Below, piece after piece: positions 61,705 to 64,000 of a stretch of DNA of 64,000 nucleotides; within the stretch, counting starts at the first letter, position 1; each line of letters opens with the position of its first letter. Under the pieces are notes generated by a model that worked only from the letters and a program-made list of their open reading frames with translations, had not been told where the DNA came from and did not search any database. Origin of the DNA: Sphingobacteriales bacterium 46-32 (GTDB lineage Bacteria > Bacteroidota > Bacteroidia > Chitinophagales > Chitinophagaceae); assembly GCA_001898485.1 (NCBI GenBank), contig MKTY01000019.1, positions 248,001-312,000 of the forward strand, written 5' to 3'. Position numbers and translations under genes: made by a program.

Positions 61705-62441
61705 TTACGGCAATAATAATCGATGACGAACCCAGTGCGCTGGATGTACTGAATATGCAACTCCGGCAATTTTGCCCTGAAGTAAAAGTGCTGGAACTCT
61801 GTAATTCCGGTATAAAGGGTATAGAAGCGATCAGGCAGCATCAGCCGCAGTTGGTATTTCTTGATATAGAAATGCCGCATGTTACTGGTTTTGATGTACT
61901 GGCAGCAACTTCCCAACTCGATTACCTGGTTGTATTTACCACAGCTTATGATCAATTTGCCATTAAAGCGTTCAAATATGCCGCTGTTGATTACCTGCTC
62001 AAACCGGTTGATGCAGATGAACTGATTATGGCCGTGGAAAGAGTTAGCCGGTTCAGCCAAAAACAGGATCTGGCTGGTAAACTAAATTCACTGTTAAAAA
62101 ATTTACAACCTTCCTTACAGCGCATTGCATTGCCAGCCGATAACGGTATGCAACTGGTCAACCCTACCGATATCGTGCGCTGCGAAAGTGATAGTAACTA
62201 TACCACTATATTTTTATTGTCGGGAAAGAAAATTGTTACTGCCAAAACCCTTAAAGATGTGGAAGAAAGCCTGACTGGTTTTTCTTTCTTCCGTATTCAT
62301 CAGAGCCATCTTATTAATACATCGCATGTCGTACAAATAATAAAAGGCGAAGGAGGTTCTGTAATAATGCATGACGGAGCAAGCCTGCCCCTCAGCCGAA
62401 CCAGGAAAGAAGCTTTTCTGGAAATATTCAGAAAGTTATGA
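61701..62441 (+). CDS. LytTR-family response regulator
   Basis: 246 residues. Receiver with IIIDDEPSALDVL, phospho-Asp in LVFLDIEMPHVTGFDVL near residue 54 and YLLKPVDADEL. LytTR domain near 140-246 with PTDIVRCESDSNYTTIF and FFRIHQSHLINTSHVVQI. Overlaps the kinase stop by four bases. Confidence 0.93.
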   Translation: MITAIIIDDEPSALDVLNMQLRQFCPEVKVLELCNSGIKGIEAIRQHQPQLVFLDIEMPHVTGFDVLAATSQLDYLVVFTTAYDQFAIKAFKYAAVDYLLKPVDADELIMAVERVSRFSQKQDLAGKLNSLLKNLQPSLQRIALPADNGMQLVNPTDIVRCESDSNYTTIFLLSGKKIVTAKTLKDVEESLTGFSFFRIHQSHLINTSHVVQIIKGEGGSVIMHDGASLPLSRTRKEAFLEIFRKL

Positions 62442-62586
62442 TCGGCCGGGGAAAGATAAATGTGCTAAAGTGATGGATATGCTGATGTGCAGATGGAATG
62501 TATCTTCCTGATGGGGATGCGAAAAGGATTTCTTCATCAGGTTATGCAAACGATTATTCAGGAGGAAAACTTAAAATCACTTTTGC

Positions 62587-63018
62587 TTATTTGCCACCTG
62601 GTAACAGGGATTTGCTGATGCTGCTTATCAGGCGGGGAATATTATTATTCAGGTAAGCTAGTTCTGTGTTGCTGCTTTTTGAACGCTTGTAGTTATTATT
62701 CTTAATATCAGATTTGTATAACACCATTGACTGCAGAATATAATTCAGTGATCTGTTCATGTTTTCACACTCCCGGTCATCTGATACAAATTTTTTCAGT
62801 TCAGCAGCAAATAACTGCTTATAACCTGAGGCCAGCCTGGTAAGACTGTCCAGATGAATTATTCGCTGTTTCTCTGTTAACTTCGGATTGTTGATTGTTT
62901 GCTGAATGCTGGTCAGGTAGTTTTCTACAGCCCACAGGCTATCAGCACGACTGGCTGACTGTGCAGCAGCAGCCAATGGGACAAACAGAAAGAAACATAT
63001 TATTAGCTGCTTAATCAT
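62587..63018 (-). CDS. Small exported helical protein
   Basis: 143 residues from the ATG at 63018. Signal peptide (to about residue 20, ending AAAAQ). The mature part is helical with two long helices, including NYLTSIQQTINNPKLTEKQR and HLDSLTRLASGYKQLFAAEL, and a single Cys in ECENMNRSLNYIL. Overlaps the preceding gene by eight bases. Not recognised. Confidence 0.6.
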   Translation of the reverse strand: MIKQLIICFFLFVPLAAAAQSASRADSLWAVENYLTSIQQTINNPKLTEKQRIIHLDSLTRLASGYKQLFAAELKKFVSDDRECENMNRSLNYILQSMVLYKSDIKNNNYKRSKSSNTELAYLNNNIPRLISSISKSLLPGGK

Positions 63019-63511
63019 ACCAAAACCTTTTTTCAATTTTTAATCCGGCTTTTCCAAAGGCTTTTACGAGTTTATTTGCCAGCGCTTCATTTTGTTTTTC
63101 GGCATACAGATGGAGAAAGAACAGGTTTGAATAGCGGATTTCTGCCGGTTCTTTACCGGCAGCATCTTGTGGTAGCTGGGTTATTCGCACGGCATCCGGC
63201 TCGGTTTCGAAAATTACATTTATATCTTTTACAACTGCCTTTATTTTATTCAGGACGATCTCCTGCTTTTCTGTATAATATTTATTATCATAATCCTTAA
63301 TCCTCACAGTTACGCTCAATACATTGCTGTCGATACGATAGGGCATAATCACCCAAAGCGTATCGGCCGAAAGGTCAGGGTCTTTAAGCCGCAGACGGGT
63401 TTCTTTGTCCAGCTCCTTATTGAGAATCTTTACGATTTCGTTTTGCTGAGAGAAGGAAGTGAAAGAAACGCATAACAGGAGAAGCAGCAGGCCGTATCTG
63501 GATAGTTTCAT
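63011..63511 (-). CDS. Exported protein of unknown function
   Basis: 166 residues. Signal peptide (1-21, ending FSQQ). The rest alternates strands with YDNKYYTEKQEIVLNKIKAV and VKDINVIFETEPDAVRITQL. Forms a two-gene operon with the downstream helical protein. Not recognised. Confidence 0.6.
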   Translation of the reverse strand: MKLSRYGLLLLLLCVSFTSFSQQNEIVKILNKELDKETRLRLKDPDLSADTLWVIMPYRIDSNVLSVTVRIKDYDNKYYTEKQEIVLNKIKAVVKDINVIFETEPDAVRITQLPQDAAGKEPAEIRYSNLFFLHLYAEKQNEALANKLVKAFGKAGLKIEKRFWYD

Positions 63512-63763
63512 TGAAGTAGTTGAACTGTTAGGTTGTAGGTTCTTAGAACGTTTGAATCAACTGGAATATTGTAAAATACATATATGGCCGCAGATATCGC
63601 ATACTCCAAAAGGGGGACAACTATTTTCATTAACCTGACATAATATCGCGGCCAGCATTTTGGATTTATAAGCCGCTGTCCCTCTTTTTCGGTATTGCAC
63701 TTCTTTTAATGCTCTTATAGTTTCGCCTCCTTTTAGCGCTTTAACCAAACCGGAAAAATCATT

Positions 63764-64000
63764 GTGCTTACATTTCAGTACCCTTTCGGAAAAACTACGG
63801 TAGTTTCTATCCGGAAAATTACTTTCTTACTGCTGCATGTATTGCTGCCACTGCTTACCGGCATGGCTACTTACCTGTTTTTGAGACCGGGTAATACAAT
63901 TGTTGAAGGGGCAATCGGATGGACTTCGACTCACGAAGCGCTGTCTCCATCATCTTCGATTGGGAAAGGGATATGCGGAATGCTGCCTGACTTTTGCTGG
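63764..64000 (+). CDS. Start of a membrane protein (3' end outside window)
   Basis: 79 codons from a GTG start at 63764 to the window edge, all open. A hydrophobic helix KITFLLLHVLLPLLTGMATY leads, then LFLRPGNTIVEGAIGWTS and SIGKGICGMLPDFCW. The LPDFCW ending resembles VanZ-like proteins, but too little is seen for an assignment. Start codon uncertain; the frame is open back to 63737. Confidence 0.5.
   Translation, partial: MLTFQYPFGKTTVVSIRKITFLLLHVLLPLLTGMATYLFLRPGNTIVEGAIGWTSTHEALSPSSSIGKGICGMLPDFCW

Noticed and set aside
63557-63748. 63-codon minus-strand frame with several Cys
   Set aside because: No start context, overlaps the likely leader of the right-edge gene, composition not convincing.

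Overview
The window looks like a chromosomal segment of a Bacteroidota bacterium, probably of the Chitinophagaceae. The reasons are a type A Por-secretion (T9SS) sorting domain on a 1162-residue adhesin-like protein, carboxypeptidase-regulatory-like modules, several LytS/LytTR two-component pairs, a 7TM-DISM kinase, a reg-propeller sensor, and promoters of the TTG-N20-TAnnTTTG type (10081-10111, 42789-42819). Shine-Dalgarno sequences are mostly absent. The genus is an inference.

Layout. 0-8 kb: the 3' end of a sugar-phosphate nucleotidyltransferase, a nitronate monooxygenase-like enzyme, a small secreted protein, an 82-bp tandem repeat block, a 16-residue-repeat protein, a NatA/NatB-like ABC exporter and a COG2509-type flavoprotein. 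8.5-10 kb: dnaA with its terminator. 10-11.9 kb: tRNA-Ser(GCT) and tRNA-Pro(TGG), followed by a tandem array in which altered tRNA-Pro copies alternate with small GIY-YIG nuclease genes. 11.9-15 kb: a DUF6624-like gene, an OmpR/HisKA two-component pair, and 0.8 kb of decayed sequence holding a tRNA-Pro anticodon-arm relic. 15.5-34.6 kb: an accessory region, mostly on the minus strand, of small enzymes (alpha/beta hydrolases, EthD, NTF2-like, DUF1330, SRPBCC, OsmC, PhyH, GNAT, NUDIX-like), regulators (AraC, XRE, ArsR with its operators, LytS/LytTR), Hsp20 and a CpxP/Spy-like protein. 34.8-43.5 kb: a second LytS/LytTR pair, a beta-lactamase-fold lipoprotein, a 7TM-DISM kinase with a NarL-type regulator, and a porT-like barrel. 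43.5-49 kb: a ZU5-like lipoprotein and the T9SS adhesin. 49-52 kb: a divergent receiver, an MscS channel and an ECF sigma factor. 52-62.4 kb: a plus-strand run of six exported proteins (lipoproteins, RICIN lectin, TapB-like, OmpA-like, a double-membrane-segment protein) leading into a reg-propeller kinase and its LytTR partner. The right edge has two small exported proteins and the start of a membrane protein.

Functional reading. The most unusual feature is the tRNA-Pro/GIY-YIG array. Each nuclease gene starts directly after the T-tract of a tRNA terminator and takes its last three sense codons and stop codon from the 5' end of the next tRNA-Pro-like copy. Those copies keep the acceptor and anticodon arms but carry hairpins in place of the D-arm and T-loop. 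The second candidate is the 52-62.4 kb exported-protein locus with its one-piece surface sensor. All calls come from reading the sequence; no database search was run.
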